Source: Microthyrium microscopicum
Taxonomy: Eukaryota > Ascomycota > Dothideomycetes > Microthyriales > Microthyriaceae
Length of the DNA: 64,000 nucleotides
Assembly: GCA_010405405.1 (NCBI GenBank)
Contig: MU004233.1
Coordinates: 695,122 to 759,121 of the forward strand
Direction of reading: 5' to 3'
Positions 50,424-63,485 of the stretch are shown here, piece by piece (within the stretch, counting starts at the first letter, position 1; each line of letters begins with the position of its first letter). A model generated the notes under the pieces. It was given only the letters and a program-made list of their open reading frames with translations, was not told the origin of the DNA and made no database searches. A program made the translations under genes and the position numbers.

Positions 50424-52016
50424 ATGAACAACGATCAATTTCGCCGCCTCATCGCCTCCAACAGCTCCAAAGTAGCATCCGACTCCTCTCCGAAAGATGC
50501 GACTTCTACAACCAAGCATGGATCGCGATCCACGGCGCTCATGACACCGCGCACGGTGAAGAATAGCGCCGGAGCCGATTATGCACAACAGTTCGCAAAC
50601 AGTCACCCGTCACAACGGCCGTCCAAGAACTCAAAGAACTTCAAGTCTATTGCGCCAAAAGGAGTTAAACTTGCCAAAGGCTACCAAGATAGAACCCATT
50701 CGAGGGTTGACGATGAGGATGATGAAGCAGGCAAGCAGATCAAAGAGCTGGAGAAGAGTTTGAAGGAGGGAGAGATCGACCTAGCCACATTCGAGCAGCG
50801 GAGGGATGCGATTACAGGTGGAGATCTTGAGAAAACACATTTAGTCAAAGGCCTAGATTGGAAGCTACTAGCGAGAATCAAAAAGGGCGAAGATCCTACA
50901 GCGGCACCCACTGAAGAAGCTGTCGGAGATATTGATGATGAATTCGAACAATTGGAGCAACATGAAGTTGTTGCGGCGCAAAAAGAGGCAAAGGTGAAAC
51001 AAGGCCAGAAAGCCGATCCAGGACGAAGCGCCGGCACGAAGAGAACGAGAGACGAAATATTGGCGGAACTCAAAGCTTCAAGAAAACGGGCAGCTGAGGC
51101 GGCACAGCCGGCGCAGAGTCAGCTGGGCACAAAGTTCCGAAGAGTCGGAGAGCCCAAGGAATCCACGCGACTTGAAGTGGACAACATGGGTCGGGAAGTT
51201 CTAATTATCACGGATGCCAAGGGCAATGTCAAGCGCAAAGTTCGCAAAACCAAAGAAGAGGATAAACCAGAGTTGGAAATGCCCGATAAAGATGCGGTGG
51301 TGCTTGGCGCCGACGTTTCAATACCCGATTTTCCAGAGCCAGAGAAGGGAGAGGAGAGTGAAGGTGATATTTATGCTGATGTGGGCGATGATTACGATCC
51401 ACTGGCTGGTCTCGCTGGATCCGATTCAGATTCGGAAGACTCTGACAAGGACGAGCCCAAAAAGAAAGAGACAAGTAAAGATCCGACGAGCGATACCGAG
51501 TTGGAGGCAGCAATATCCGAAAAGCGACCACAAGGCGACTCGACTCTACAACCGGAGAGTAAAGAATCGACAGCAATCAAAGAACCACCCGAAAAGCGAC
51601 GCAACTACTTCAACGATGGACCAAGTTCCCTCTCCGTCCTCGACAAGATCACCAACCCTCTACACGACCCAGCCGTATTCGCAGCACTAGCCCAAAAAGC
51701 CAAAGGCTCCGAAGCAGCAGAGAAACCGCTCACAGAAGAAGAGCAGCGACTCAAGAAACGTGCAGAAATGCTTGCCGGCCGAGATCGCGATCTGGACGAT
51801 ATGGATATGGGTTTCGGCGGCAGTCGATTTGACGATGCAGATGAAATGGCAATGGAAGATTCCAATGTCAAACTCGCCGAGTGGCAAGGAGGAGATGGCG
51901 ATGATGACGATGGCGAACAAAAAGGGAAAGGAAAACGGAAACGAGGCGCTAAAAAGCGCAAAGGCGATAAGAATAGTGCGGCTGATGTCCTTAAGGTCAT
52001 TGAGAGTCGGAAGTAG
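50424..52016 (+). CDS. RED/IK-family splicing factor
   Basis: Single-exon, 530 residues. The N-terminal half matches the RED_N region of RED/IK, a spliceosomal B-complex component that partners with SMU1: MNNDQFRRLIAS at the start, GYQDR (86-90), then GGDLEKTHLVKGLDWKLL (132-149). The central part carries DEFEQLEQH and a KRTRDEILAELKASRKRAAE coiled-coil-like stretch. The remainder is strongly acidic and then basic (DDDDGEQKGKGKRKRGAKKRKGD split into acidic and basic halves), typical of nuclear low-complexity tails. The RED/E dipeptide repeat of the animal protein is not seen. Divergent from the GEN1-like gene, tail-to-tail with the giant Ser-rich gene 393 bp downstream. Confidence 0.87.
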   Translation: MNNDQFRRLIASNSSKVASDSSPKDATSTTKHGSRSTALMTPRTVKNSAGADYAQQFANSHPSQRPSKNSKNFKSIAPKGVKLAKGYQDRTHSRVDDEDDEAGKQIKELEKSLKEGEIDLATFEQRRDAITGGDLEKTHLVKGLDWKLLARIKKGEDPTAAPTEEAVGDIDDEFEQLEQHEVVAAQKEAKVKQGQKADPGRSAGTKRTRDEILAELKASRKRAAEAAQPAQSQLGTKFRRVGEPKESTRLEVDNMGREVLIITDAKGNVKRKVRKTKEEDKPELEMPDKDAVVLGADVSIPDFPEPEKGEESEGDIYADVGDDYDPLAGLAGSDSDSEDSDKDEPKKKETSKDPTSDTELEAAISEKRPQGDSTLQPESKESTAIKEPPEKRRNYFNDGPSSLSVLDKITNPLHDPAVFAALAQKAKGSEAAEKPLTEEEQRLKKRAEMLAGRDRDLDDMDMGFGGSRFDDADEMAMEDSNVKLAEWQGGDGDDDDGEQKGKGKRKRGAKKRKGDKNSAADVLKVIESRK

Positions 52017-52409
52017 TAATGTCGAATTGACATCGATCATTTCTGTTACAGCAACTAAATAACACAAATCGCATAAGAAGCCTTCTTCAAGCTTGTCTGA
52101 TTACTACTCCCCTTGTCCACTCTAGGAGACTTTAAAGTATAATTCGCAGTTTCAAGTTTTGTTATTCCGATTCAGTATGCCCAACAGTAAGACTGTGATT
52201 TACAGGAGCAAAGGCAGAGTTTACCATATGGCTGAGAAGCAGAATATTTTACATGAGAATCTTTCACTATCGAAATTCACGATATATCAACTTGTATCAT
52301 TTAACAAAAACTCTAAAGTTGTTACATTGTGGGATGAAGGCTATACCCACCAGATAGTATAAAAATGTCTATATTTACAACAAAATTACAAAAAGAAAGA
52401 AAATATATC
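52017..52409. other. Intergenic, convergent 3' ends
   Basis: Holds the 3' UTRs of the RED gene (+) and the giant Ser-rich gene (-). AT-rich; no gene seen. Confidence 0.5.
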
Positions 52410-55400
52410 TCAAGTTGTGACATAACACAGTGCGTCGTCTATAAGCATATCCAATCTGGTAATCGGCGTTACGCTACTAAAGCTGCTGGTTATAGCGAAT
52501 TGAGGGTTCTTTGTCGTAAAGGAAAACGTTCCAGAAACCAAATACCATTGATTACTGTCTTGAGCAGCAGTTGTTCCGAAAACGGTACCGCCAATACTCA
52601 TGGCTGCAGTCTCAGTGTTAGGGCTACTCAACGTTGCCTTCTTATAATAGAAAGAACAGGCGACTTTTGTGCCGATTCCGCCCGTGATTGTTTGGCTTGC
52701 AGCGACTGTGGCCGTACCAGTGTAGCCTTTGCTAATGGCTAGGGTAATGTTAAGGGCCTGGCTGCCACTGTGAGATGATGTACTGATTAGTTCTGTGAAC
52801 TTGTCGGGGTTTGTGGAATCAGAGTAGGACCAACTTGTGGTGCCTGACTCGAAACCTCCATTTGTGAGTAGATTGGTCACAGAGGCGGATGGGCTTGCGG
52901 ATGATGAGGTCGAGGAGACTATACTGCTGCTGGAGCTGCTTGATATCTTTGAAGACGAAACGGGTGCGCTGGAAGAAATGGGTGCACTTGATGAGGCTGG
53001 AATCGACGAAGACGAGCTAGCGGTGACTGGTATAGACGATGAAGTTTTACTAGAAGTGGTCGATACACTTGGAGATGCTGGAACCGACGAAGTCAGGCTA
53101 GAAGATACCACTTCAGATGACGATGTTTTGGTAGACGATACAGGTACGCTGGAGGTGACGAGAGTCGATGAGCTAGAAGGAGCAGTTGTGGACGATGATG
53201 CTTTGCTAGAGGACACTGGTGCGCTGGACGAAGCTGGAATCGAAGAACTCGCGCTCGACGAAATTGGTACAGATGAAGATGCTTTGCTAGACGATACCGA
53301 GCTAGATGAGACTGGGCTCGACAACGCCGTGCTGGAAGATATCGGAACAGACGATGATGCCTTGCTGGATGATACAGATCCACTAGAAGATATTGGCACA
53401 GACGACGCCGCTTGACTGGATGACACTGGTCCGCTAGATATGGCTTCTGACGAGGAGACAAATATCGTGCTGAAGGTCGAAGGCGCCATACTGCTGGAAA
53501 TTGCTACGCCGCTTGAGGAGGCTGAACTGCTTGAGATAGCTGAGTTGCTGGGGCCCACGGAACTGCTCGGGGCAACAGAACCACTTTGAACAATAGAACT
53601 GCTTTGGACACTAGAGCTGCTTTGGACAATAGAAGTAGAAACAACGGAATTGCTTGATGTAGTAACAGTAGACGAGGACTGGATGGAAAATTCGCTAGAT
53701 GATGCGGTGGAGCTCGATATCGTGTCGCTGGCCTCGATTATAGCACTGGAGCTTGCGGGCATTTCACTGCTCAGCACTGAAGATGTGGCGAGAGACATAG
53801 GTGAACTGCTGGCATCCATGATAGAAGAGACAAAAGATGTAGGCGATGCAGATATAATCGAGGATGGCTCGACACTGCTAGATAACGACACGGATGCTGA
53901 GCTTGACGATTCGCCCACTCCGGAAGAAGTCGGGAGCATAGTTGAGGTTGGTATATCGCTGCTGACAGAAGAAGCTTCAATAGTTGAGCTTGACGGAAGC
54001 TCAGTTGTGCTTGACGGCAGGGCAGAAGATGTTGTACTAGGAACCTCACTGCTGGAAGAAGGCTCAGTGGGAGACGAAATTGGCACGCTCAGACTTGAGC
54101 TCGCCAAATCGCTGCTCGTTGAAATGATCATGGACAATGAGCTTGGGGACGCGGTAGAGGATGCAATATTAGAAGAACTAGGTACCTCCGCCGATGAGGT
54201 AGGTACTACGCTAGAGCTCGTAAATTGGCTGCTGGTAAGACTCTCAGATACGGATAATGAGGCTAATGAGGATGTAGCTGAATCGGTGGAAACCATGGAT
54301 ACTGGAACTGAGGAGGTGCTTGAGACAGGTGTTGCAATAGCGCTGGAAAGATCATTGAAAGAATTGATATCGAAGCTTGTTGGTACAGCAGATGAGCTGC
54401 TTTCAGTTGGGGACACGATGATTGATTGCACAGAGCTGGAGCTGATAGCAGAGTCCGTAGAACTGCTCGGGAAAGGAGAGGATGTCATGGTTGCCGACGT
54501 GGTTATACCATCGGAGCTGCTTTCAGTAACATAGGACGAAGAAACCAAAGAGCTCGAGGATGTTCCCTCACTGGACATTGTAGAAGAATTGGGAACGAAC
54601 TCTGACGAGACACCGGAACTAGAAACGCTGCTGTCCACCAGGGATGGTATAACGGAGGAGCTCTCAGTAGAAGATACCGATGAACTGACTTCTGATGACA
54701 TCGTAAAACTGGTTGAAGAAATGTCTGTCGAGCTCACTGGAGAGCTTGTTGACATTGCTGACGAGATTACTTCCGATGCACTGGATATTGGTGAAGTTGG
54801 AATAGTGCTCGAGATTTCAGAAGAGCTCACTTCAGAGCTTGTGGGCAGCATAGCGGTCGAACTGGCTTGCAATGAACTGAAATCAGATGAAGTTGCGATG
54901 GCGCCCGAAGGAATACCAGAAGAGCTTATCTGAGTGCTCGTTGGCAGATTTGAAGAGGTGATTTCCAATGCACTACTTACTTCTGAAGACGTTGAAACAG
55001 CGCTGACAATCTCGGACGAGCTGATCTGGGCGGAAGGTGTAGCAGTTGGCATATCGGACGAGCTGACGTCGAATGAAGATGTAACAGCACCTGTCTCCGA
55101 TGGGCTTACAGTGAGACTGGCTGATGAGCTAATTCCAATGCTAGAACTCGAGAAATCACTGGACGCCATCTCGGAAGAGAGAGAAACAAAAGAAGTCCCC
55201 ATGCTCAATGTGGTGGAGCTTGTGATTGTCGAGCCAATGTCGCTCGACGTCGCGCTAGATGACAAGTCGCTGGAGCTCAAGGCTGACGATGACGAATCTG
55301 AGAAGACCGAGGAAGTCGTGGCTGTGGCCATCATTCCAGAACTGGACGGAGAGATGTCAACTTCAGAGCTTGAAGGCATGCTGCTCATGCTATTGAATGA

Positions 55401-58400
55401 CGATAAAGCACTGGACTCCGCATCAACAGTTGCCAAGCTCATGCTTGAGGCAATATTCGAGGATGACACGGACGGACTAGATGATGTTTCGAAAGATGTG
55501 ACTGTGGATGATACCTCGGATGACAGTATGCTGGACGTAATGTCTAGCGAAGAAGTAGTAAAGAAGTTATCGGAGGATGAGCTGCTTGCTATGGACGACG
55601 CATCAGAAGAAATGGAAGTTTGCTCTAATGTGGCGCTGCTCGTGATAGACGGCGTGTCTGACGAGATTGTAGAAGATGAATCTAAAGCAACACTACTGGA
55701 AATAGGAGAAGTCCCAGATTCGGATGTCATGGAGGAGGCCTCAGATGACGTTGCAGCGGTGGTTGATAACGCAGTCGAAGACGAGACAGTGGACGATACT
55801 TCTAAGGAGGATTCGCTGGAAGAGAGATCCAAAGATGAAGCAGCGCTTGAGACTTCCGAGATGACAGATGATAATACCGTAGAAGACACGTCAGAGGAAG
55901 TGGCACCAGAAGACGATTCAGAAGACGATGGCATAGAAGGGTACTCTGAAGAAGAAGAACCAGTGCTTGAGGTCGAGAAAACTTCAGATGGCGACACCGA
56001 GGAAGACGCATCTGAAGATGACAATGTGGTAGATGTCATACTGGAGGAAGAGATCATAGAAGATTCATCTGAAGATATGACAGTGCTTGTGATAGACACG
56101 ACGTCTGACGAGATCGTAGCAGATGAAAACTCCGAAGAAGATACGATCATCGGACTGAACAAACTTTCGCTAGTAGGGCTGCTGATTTCGAAGGAAGTTG
56201 TACTGCTAGTATCCGAAGAGAGTGTCGCACTACTTGTAATAGAGTAGCCCTCTAAACTGCTAGAGACATCTGAGCTGATTTCGGAGCTTGTTGCAAAAAC
56301 AGATGAGCTGATCCCGGAAGATGTTGAGACTTCGCTTATGGACATCTCAATCGAACTCGATTCGAAAGAGGTAGCAACGGCGCTGGTGGACACCTCACTC
56401 GAACTGACTGATGATGGAGTAGCAACAGTGCTGGAGGATATCTCAGAAGAGCTAAATTCGACGCTGCTTGAGCTGGTATCCAGGGAAGAAGAGAGGCTAG
56501 AGGACTCCGTCGTGATCGTTGCGGTATTGCTAGATGTTAAGCTTGGTACATTGCTTGAAGATGGCTCCTCGGAGGAAGTTGGACTTGAGAACATCTCGCT
56601 GGACGTGCTAGAGCTAATCAAAATCAATGACGAAGCAGTCTCAATTATAATACTTGCGGAGCTTGTAATGCTCGAAATATCAATTGACATTGTGCTGGAT
56701 TCAGACATGGAGTTGGACATGTCTGAAGAGGAGAACGATCCTACTGAAGAAATATCTGAAGAAGATGTTGTAGATACTTCGGATGAGGAGGGGAAGCTTG
56801 TGATAGTAGCATCGTTGGAGACAGTACTGCTGAAATCCAGCGATGGGGATGAACTAATTGTCGCAGTGGCAATGCTCGAAATATCACTGGACGCAGTACT
56901 TGACTCGGATAGACTTGTTGAACTGGAGCCATCCGAGGAAGTTGAGATGGCACTAGATGAAACCTCGTTTGAGCTAGTGTTGGTGGAAGTAGGAGCAGCG
57001 CTTGAGGATATGTCAGATGAAATGATCTCGGAGCTTGTTGAAACACTTTCAGAGCTGCTGTCAGAGGACGTTGGAACAGCACTTGATGATAACTCAAAGG
57101 AGCTTGTTTCAGAGCTTGACATACCAGATGAACTAATCTCGCTGGACAAAATTTCGGACGAGCTCAGGCTTGAACTGCTTGAACTGCTTGTAATGCTTGC
57201 AGTATCACTGCTCAAGATTAAACTTGAGCTGGATGTGGTCTCCGATGCCACTGAGCTGGATGCGGGTTGACTCTCGGTTGCAGAACTTGTCATAGATGCC
57301 GATATGATTGTGGAAATAGAAGTCATACTTGAGCCTTCCTGCACAGATGAGAAAGAGCTCAAAGAATCCGACGCATCACTCGAGGAACTCGAGGAACTCG
57401 AGGACAAAGCCGAGTCACTGCTAGCAGAGACGCTGGAGGATGGCTCTACCGACAAAGATGATAAGGAAGCAGAAGAGGATGCACTCGATGACGGGTTTTC
57501 AATCAAGGAAGAAGAACCTGACGATGTTTCCAAGGAAGCCGTTGATGTAATGGATGCCGTGCTACTGCTTTCGGCGGAGGACTCAGATGAGCTGAAAATA
57601 GTGGATGTCACCAAGGCAGAGCTCGAAGGGATAGTCGAAGACACCGTCTCAAAAGCTTGTGAGCTGGTCATGGATGAAGAACCAATTTCGGAGCTGGAAG
57701 CCGTAAAAGAGCTGGAATCAGGAATAGATAGTACAACAGACGATGAAGAACCGGCGCCAGAAGAGCTCGATATCTCGGAAGATGCAGCCGACTCAGTAGA
57801 CTCCGTTGATGATATCCCGGACGAATAAACATCGCTCGATGCAGATGAGGTGATATCAGAGCTTGTGGTTGGAATAGCAGATGAAATAGTATCAGAGCTT
57901 GTGGTTGGAACAGCAGATGAACTACTATCAGAACTTGTTGTAATAGATGAGCTGATAGTCGAGCCTGTAGGAACAACAGATGAACTACTATCAGAACTTG
58001 TAGGAACAACAGTTGAACTACTATCAGAACTTGTAGAAACATCGGATGAACTGGCCAATGAGGATGCAGAGGTGGTGCTGGATATCAATTCGACTGAGCT
58101 AGACACAGAACTCGTTCCCAGGTCCGAGCTTGATGGCACAGTAGAGCTTGCGTCAACCGTTGATGATACTGTGGATGAACTCACATAATTTGATGGGACG
58201 ATGGAGGAGGTTACATCCGAGCTTGTTTGCATAGCGGATGAACTGGTTTCCAACGGCATTGAACTTGTAGGAGAAGGGCTGGCATCAGAGCTTGACGGGA
58301 ATACAGACGAGCTTATGTCAAGGCTTGATGAAACGGTAGATGAACTGCTGTCAGAGCTGGAAGCAGCAATTGAAGAGCTGGCAGCAGAGCTTGACGGGAA

Positions 58401-61400
58401 TACCGACGAGCTTGTGTCAAGACTTGATGAAACGGTAGACGAACTGCTCTCAGAGCTGGAAGCAGTGATTGAAGAGCTGGCATCAGAGCTTGACGGGAAT
58501 ACAGACGAAGTGCTATCAGAGCTGGAAGCAGTGATTGAAGAGCTGCTGTCCTGTGAGCTGGTATCCGAAGATGGAATAGCGGCTGAGCTCGTAGTGGAAG
58601 TGTTGCTCTCCTGCGAGCTGGTAGGAGAGGATAGCATATCTGCTGAGCTTGTAGTGAAAGAACTGCTCTCCTGTGAGCTTATTACAGAAGATGTAATAGC
58701 TGCCGAGCTAATAACGGAAGAGCTGAAATCTGAACTTGAAGGAATTTCTGAGCTCGTAGCAGAAGAAATGGCATCAGCACTGCTTGTAGTAATAGAGCTG
58801 CTTGCTGAAGAACTGCTATCGGAACTGCTTTGAAGATTCAAGCTGCTGGTAGAACTTGACGGGGATGGCGTGATTACCGTCGAGGAGCTTATATCGGAAC
58901 TGCTTGAAATTGTAGAGGAGCTGAAATCGATACTGCTCGGAATGGCTGAAGAGCTTATGTCCGAACTGGACACCGAAGAACTGAAATCAGAGCTTGACGG
59001 AGACGACGAGGAAGTTGTTTCCGCAATTTGAGAACTAGTCAGAGTGGAGCTGATATCGGAGCTACTGAGGACTGAAGATGACGATGTGTCAGAACTAATA
59101 GCTGACGATGAGACTTCAGAACTAGTCGCGGAGCTCGAAAGAGCGGAACTAGTAGCTGACAACAAGATTTCGGAGCTAGTGACTGTCGTTGATGCATCCG
59201 AACTGGTAAAGAAGCTTGACACGGCGGAACTAGTAGCTGATGACGATACATCTACAGTGATAGGTGCCGATGAGAAATCTGAGCTGAGTGTGGAACTTGG
59301 AATAGCGAAAGTGGTAGCAGATGACGATACTCCGGAGCTGAGAACAGCCGAAGTAGTAGCAGATGATGAGACATCAGAGTTGGTTGCAGAGCTTGAGCTG
59401 GCGTAACTGATAGCTGACGACGAGAGCTCAGAGCTTGTGGCTGATGATGAGACATCTAAACTGGCTGTGGAGCTTGAAACAGCAGAACTTGTGGCAGATG
59501 ACGATACTTCAGAGCTGCTATCAGAAGTAGAGACAGCTGAACTAGAGGCAGCAATCGAGGACGATATCTCAGAGCTAATGGTGGAGCTTGAAACAGCAGA
59601 ACTAGTAGCAGATGACGATGCTTCAGAACTACTCACAGCACTCGATATAGCTGAGCTCGAAGTAACAATTGACGAGATCGCAGAGCTGCTATCAGAAGTA
59701 GAGACAGCTGAACTAGAGGCAGCAACCGAGGACAATATTTCAGAGCTAATGGCCGAGCTTGAAACAGCAGAACTAGTAGCAGATGACGATACTTCAGAGA
59801 TACTTGCGGTATCTGATGAAGCTGAACTTGGAGTGGCAATTGACGAGATCGCAGAGCTGCTAGTGGTGCTCAGTACCACAGAGCTACTGACCGATGATGA
59901 CTCGGCGGAGCTTGAGGTGGCGACCGAAGACGATATTGCCGAGCTAGAACTGGCACTTGATGATGCATCTGCTGAGCTACTGGCAGAACTTGATGCAAGG
60001 GAACTACTGGCTGATGAATCGGTAGCGCCTGAAGCAGTAATTGAAGACGAGGGCTGGGAGCTGCTTACAGAGCTCGATACAATGAAACTGCTGATGAAAG
60101 ATGAGATAGTGGAGCTACTGACCGAACTAGTTATGACAGAGCTTGAAGTAGCAATTGACGATGGAATTGCAGAGCTCGATATGGCAGAGCTCGATATGGC
60201 AGAGCTCGATATGGCAGAGCTCGATATGGCAGAGCTCGATATGGCAGAGCTCGATATGGCAGAGCTCGATATAGCGGAGCTACTGGCAGATGACGAGGTT
60301 GCAGAGGTGCTCAACGAGCTCGAGATGGCTGGACTGCTAGCTAACGAGGAAACTCCAGAACTACTGGAAGAGCTTGAGACGGTAGAACTGCCGACTGCTG
60401 ATGATAGCGTCGGGCTACTTGAGATAGCAGAGCTGCTTAGAATCGTGGAGCTGCTCAGACTCGAGCTACTCAAGGCCTTGGAGCTGCTAGAACTGAAGGA
60501 CACCGCCGAGGAGCTAGATGGTATTGTTGAGCTTGTAGCAGAAGAACTTTGAGGCTGCGATGAAGTGCCAGGAGAGCTAACACTGGATGACACCACGGTA
60601 GACGTCGCGCTTGAGGACACTTGCGTCGATAAAGTGGAAGAAGAAGTTGACGGTCCGACGGTTGATACGACAGAGCTAGATGACTGAACACTACTGGTTC
60701 GGCTACTGGATGACGAAGAAGTAGACACAAGTGAGGTCTGGCTCGATGATCGTGTCGACGAGGATACAAGTGAAGACGAGGACGATGACGGTCGCAGTGA
60801 TGAAGACGAAGCCACCGAAGACGATGAAGCTCGAGACGAAGTGACCACCGAAGAGGACGATGAGATTCGAGAAGAGGACGATGAGAGTCGAGAAGAGGAC
60901 GATGAGATTCGAGAAGAGGACGATGATATTCGAGAAGAGGACGATGATATTCGAGAAGAAGAGACCCCTGAAGAGGACGACGATGAGGCACCGGAAGATG
61001 TTGAAGCTGGTCGGGAGGACGTTAAAGTCGGTCGCGAAGAAGACGACGACGCTGACGATATACGAGATGATGTCGAAGTCGGTCGCGAAGAAGACGACGA
61101 TATACGAGATGATGTCGAAGACGGTCGCGAAGAAGAAGATGACGATATATGAGAGGATGTCGAAGTCAGTCGCGAAGAAGAAGAGGACGATATGTGAGAG
61201 GATGTCGAAGCTGGCCGCGAAGATGAGGAAGAAGAGGAAGCAACAGTCGACTTGGTTGACGTAGATCTAGTGCTGCTAGAAGACAATTTCGCCGTCGAGA
61301 GTGTTGAAGACCGTATACTTGAAGATGTAGCTCTCGCAGAACTACTCGAGCTTACACCGCTGAATCTGTCAGTATAAACTCATCAAACGGGTTATGTTAT

Positions 61401-62021
61401 CCAACAGCGACTGCGCTGGTGTTTCACCAAAGTAATACTCTGACGACATATGAATAGGATCACATTACAGCAAATATCATCCTACGCCACAGGCACTCCT
61501 GGTGCTAGAAGGGTAAATCTTACCATGAACCATAGCCACTCTGGCATCCCGTTCCGCAAAAGGCACTGGAACTCCCACTTAAAGATCGTCAGCATCAAAT
61601 CCAGAAGAACCTCAATCCCAAACTCACCAATATCCCCACTGCGAACAGCAATTCCCAAAAACACTATTCTGACAAGTCGTCCCAAACTGCGCTCCACAGG
61701 ATCCCGTTGTAGAAACTTTACTCGGAGCTGGAGCCGGCTGGCCTGTCGATGTAGCCTGAATACCGCATGATCCGTACGCAGACAAACAACCTGTACCGCA
61801 GAAATCCGAAGTTCGACCACTTTACGAAGAGTCAGTGACTGCCATTCCATCGCGTAGATATAACTGTACCAATAACCCCATTGTGAACAACAATCGCCAT
61901 AACGTGAACCTAAACACGTATTTCCATTACGAAAACCACATGCGCCATTAGTAGAAACTTTTGCATCAACAAATGCTGTAAAAATGAGAAGGACAGTGGA
62001 AGCGAAAAGAGTGAGCTTCAT
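52410..62021 (-). CDS. Giant secreted Ser-rich protein with two CBM18 chitin-binding modules
   Basis: Four exons (61870-62021, 61628-61819, 61524-61577, 52410-61359; introns 50, 50, 164 bp) encode 3115 residues. Order: signal peptide (MKLTLFASTVLLIFTAFVDA); two type-18 chitin-binding modules (about 22-75 and 80-132), each with GACGF/GSCGA, a CCSQWGY core and FCGTGC; a serine-dominated region (about 140-2955, by eye roughly half Ser, the rest mainly T, A, S-I, S-E, S-D); and a 154-residue C-terminal domain (from NLLTNGGFESGTTSW) of the galactose-binding/CBM4-9-like type. No GPI or membrane segment follows. Short introns fall in the Cys codon (TG|T) of each CBM18 CCSQWGYC. The Ser-rich part should be heavily O-mannosylated and extended, like a mucin or adhesin. 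Likely a cell-wall or matrix protein, possibly masking chitin; function is inference. The acceptor of the last intron (61360) was chosen because it completes GSC and enters the Ser-rich frame without a stop. Confidence 0.88.
58282..58547 (-). repeat. 99 bp repeat inside the Ser-rich gene
   Basis: Copies begin at 58282, 58381 and 58480 (last partial), each carrying CAGAGCTTGACGGGAATAC on the + strand. The 99 bp period is 33 codons; in the protein it gives a recurring SSSLDTSSSVFPSSS-type block. Copies are nearly identical, indicating recent in-frame duplication. Confidence 0.85.
60166..60270 (-). repeat. 15 bp perfect tandem array in the Ser-rich gene
   Basis: Six exact copies of ATGGCAGAGCTCGAT (60181-60270) are preceded by one near-copy at 60166. 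It encodes the pentapeptide SSAIS repeated on the coding strand. Length changes by replication slippage would keep the frame. Confidence 0.92.
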
Positions 62022-63485
62022 GGTTGAAAAGAACGACTATCGCAGCGCAACCCTCCGCTGCTGTTGATTAAAAACGACGCACGATACACCGAGAACGAGA
62101 GACTGGAGAAGAAGAGAATGAAGGTGAGTATGGTTGATTCTGGAAGAAGGTGTATTAAACTCATCGACTAGTCTCGCTAAAGGCGTAAGCTACCCTACCG
62201 TAAGAAGCGAGACTCCATTTCGCCGCACAGGTACATCACAACGCTGATATGGTAAAGTGGACTTCGATAAAGCCAAGGGGTGAAGTCCACCATTTGCCTA
62301 TCCATCTCTTGACGCGTCTCCATTGAGCTGGGACTCGGAGTGGCCATCCAGTCTATCCTGAGTTAGCAAGCGAGACCCGCAAGGCGATTAGCGTCCACTC
62401 AGATTTTTGACGACAGGACGACGTTTGAAAGGAGTCCAAGACCACGAAAAGGCGTTGGAGTTGGAAGCGGAGGCATCAAAATGCAGCTGTGCAGGAGCGC
62501 CACGTGCCGAATCGGGGAAAAACAGCTACACTATGTAAAATGGCTTTATACCAGGTACGGATTAATGATGATTGGTCAAATACTGGTAAGGCTAGCTTCT
62601 AGTCTTAAGATCTTGATTGTGGGCCATTTGTGGCACGATTAAATGGAAATATCGTGGGCCAGAACAACGCCACTTTTCATAGACCATTCCAGATCTCGGT
62701 GTTCAATGTTGAAAGATAGGTATTTCTCAATTGTAAGTCCACGAGTCTTCGTGTTTAGTTCACAAAACAGTATGAAATGAAGAACTTTTGGGAGGTTTTG
62801 GTGAAGGATTTGATTTCCTTCAGAACATCGGATCGCTTTGATTAGGTGTCTAAGTTGGATTTTTTCATTGCCTCATATGAGGCTTTCGCCGTACACACAT
62901 ATGGAGGAGCTCGGGAATCGCATCATACAGTTCCCGGCCAGTCTGCCATCCCAAAACTTTACGTTTTCAAGATCCTGTACGCCTTGCAACCCCCGGTTCT
63001 CTGATATTCATGTTATATGTAAATTTGGGCATCCAGCAGGCCTCATCTTCGTCTCTTCCTCCTGCTATTTGACAACTCTCTCTATCCAGCCAAGCCAGCA
63101 AGAGGTAGAAATGAAGTGATCCTGACTACTACACTGAAGGTGAATCGGGAAATCACGCATAGGGTATAGGGTTCACATCAGGCAATATGCTGCAACCGCT
63201 GGGAGCAGAATAGAAGACATGGGTATAATGATGTTGTATATCAAGATAGGGTACTGATATTACCCAACACCTCGGGGTCGTGGTTTTGTGTCCGATGTAT
63301 TACAAGACATATGTTGTAACGCATGAGAGTAGGAGTAGTTGTTTTTAACAATGAAATACGTCTTAGCATTAATGTATTGATTCTCGAATAGCGCAATCAT
63401 TAGCCTCATTCAGGCGCACTAAAAACCCCAATTTTCCAGCATCCTGATCACTCAATACCATTGCATTCCTTGTTCCGTTATTCCC
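62022..63485. promoter_or_regulatory. Intergenic, promoter of the giant Ser-rich gene
   Basis: No gene visible. A perfect 9 bp inverted repeat GTGGACTTC (62257-62265) / GAAGTCCAC (62282-62290) with a 16-base loop lies about 240 bp upstream of the start codon and could be an operator or a transcript hairpin. It also holds the 3' end of the RCR gene. Confidence 0.45.

Noticed and set aside
52837-61264. Many long plus-strand open frames (up to about 437 codons, rich in E, L, D, V) opposite the giant gene
   Set aside because: They are antisense shadows of serine-codon repeats: the complement of AGC/TCT/TCA-rich sequence lacks stops and reads as acidic/Leu-rich protein. The minus strand has a single 2958-codon frame with signal peptide, CBM18 exons and a folded C-terminal domain.
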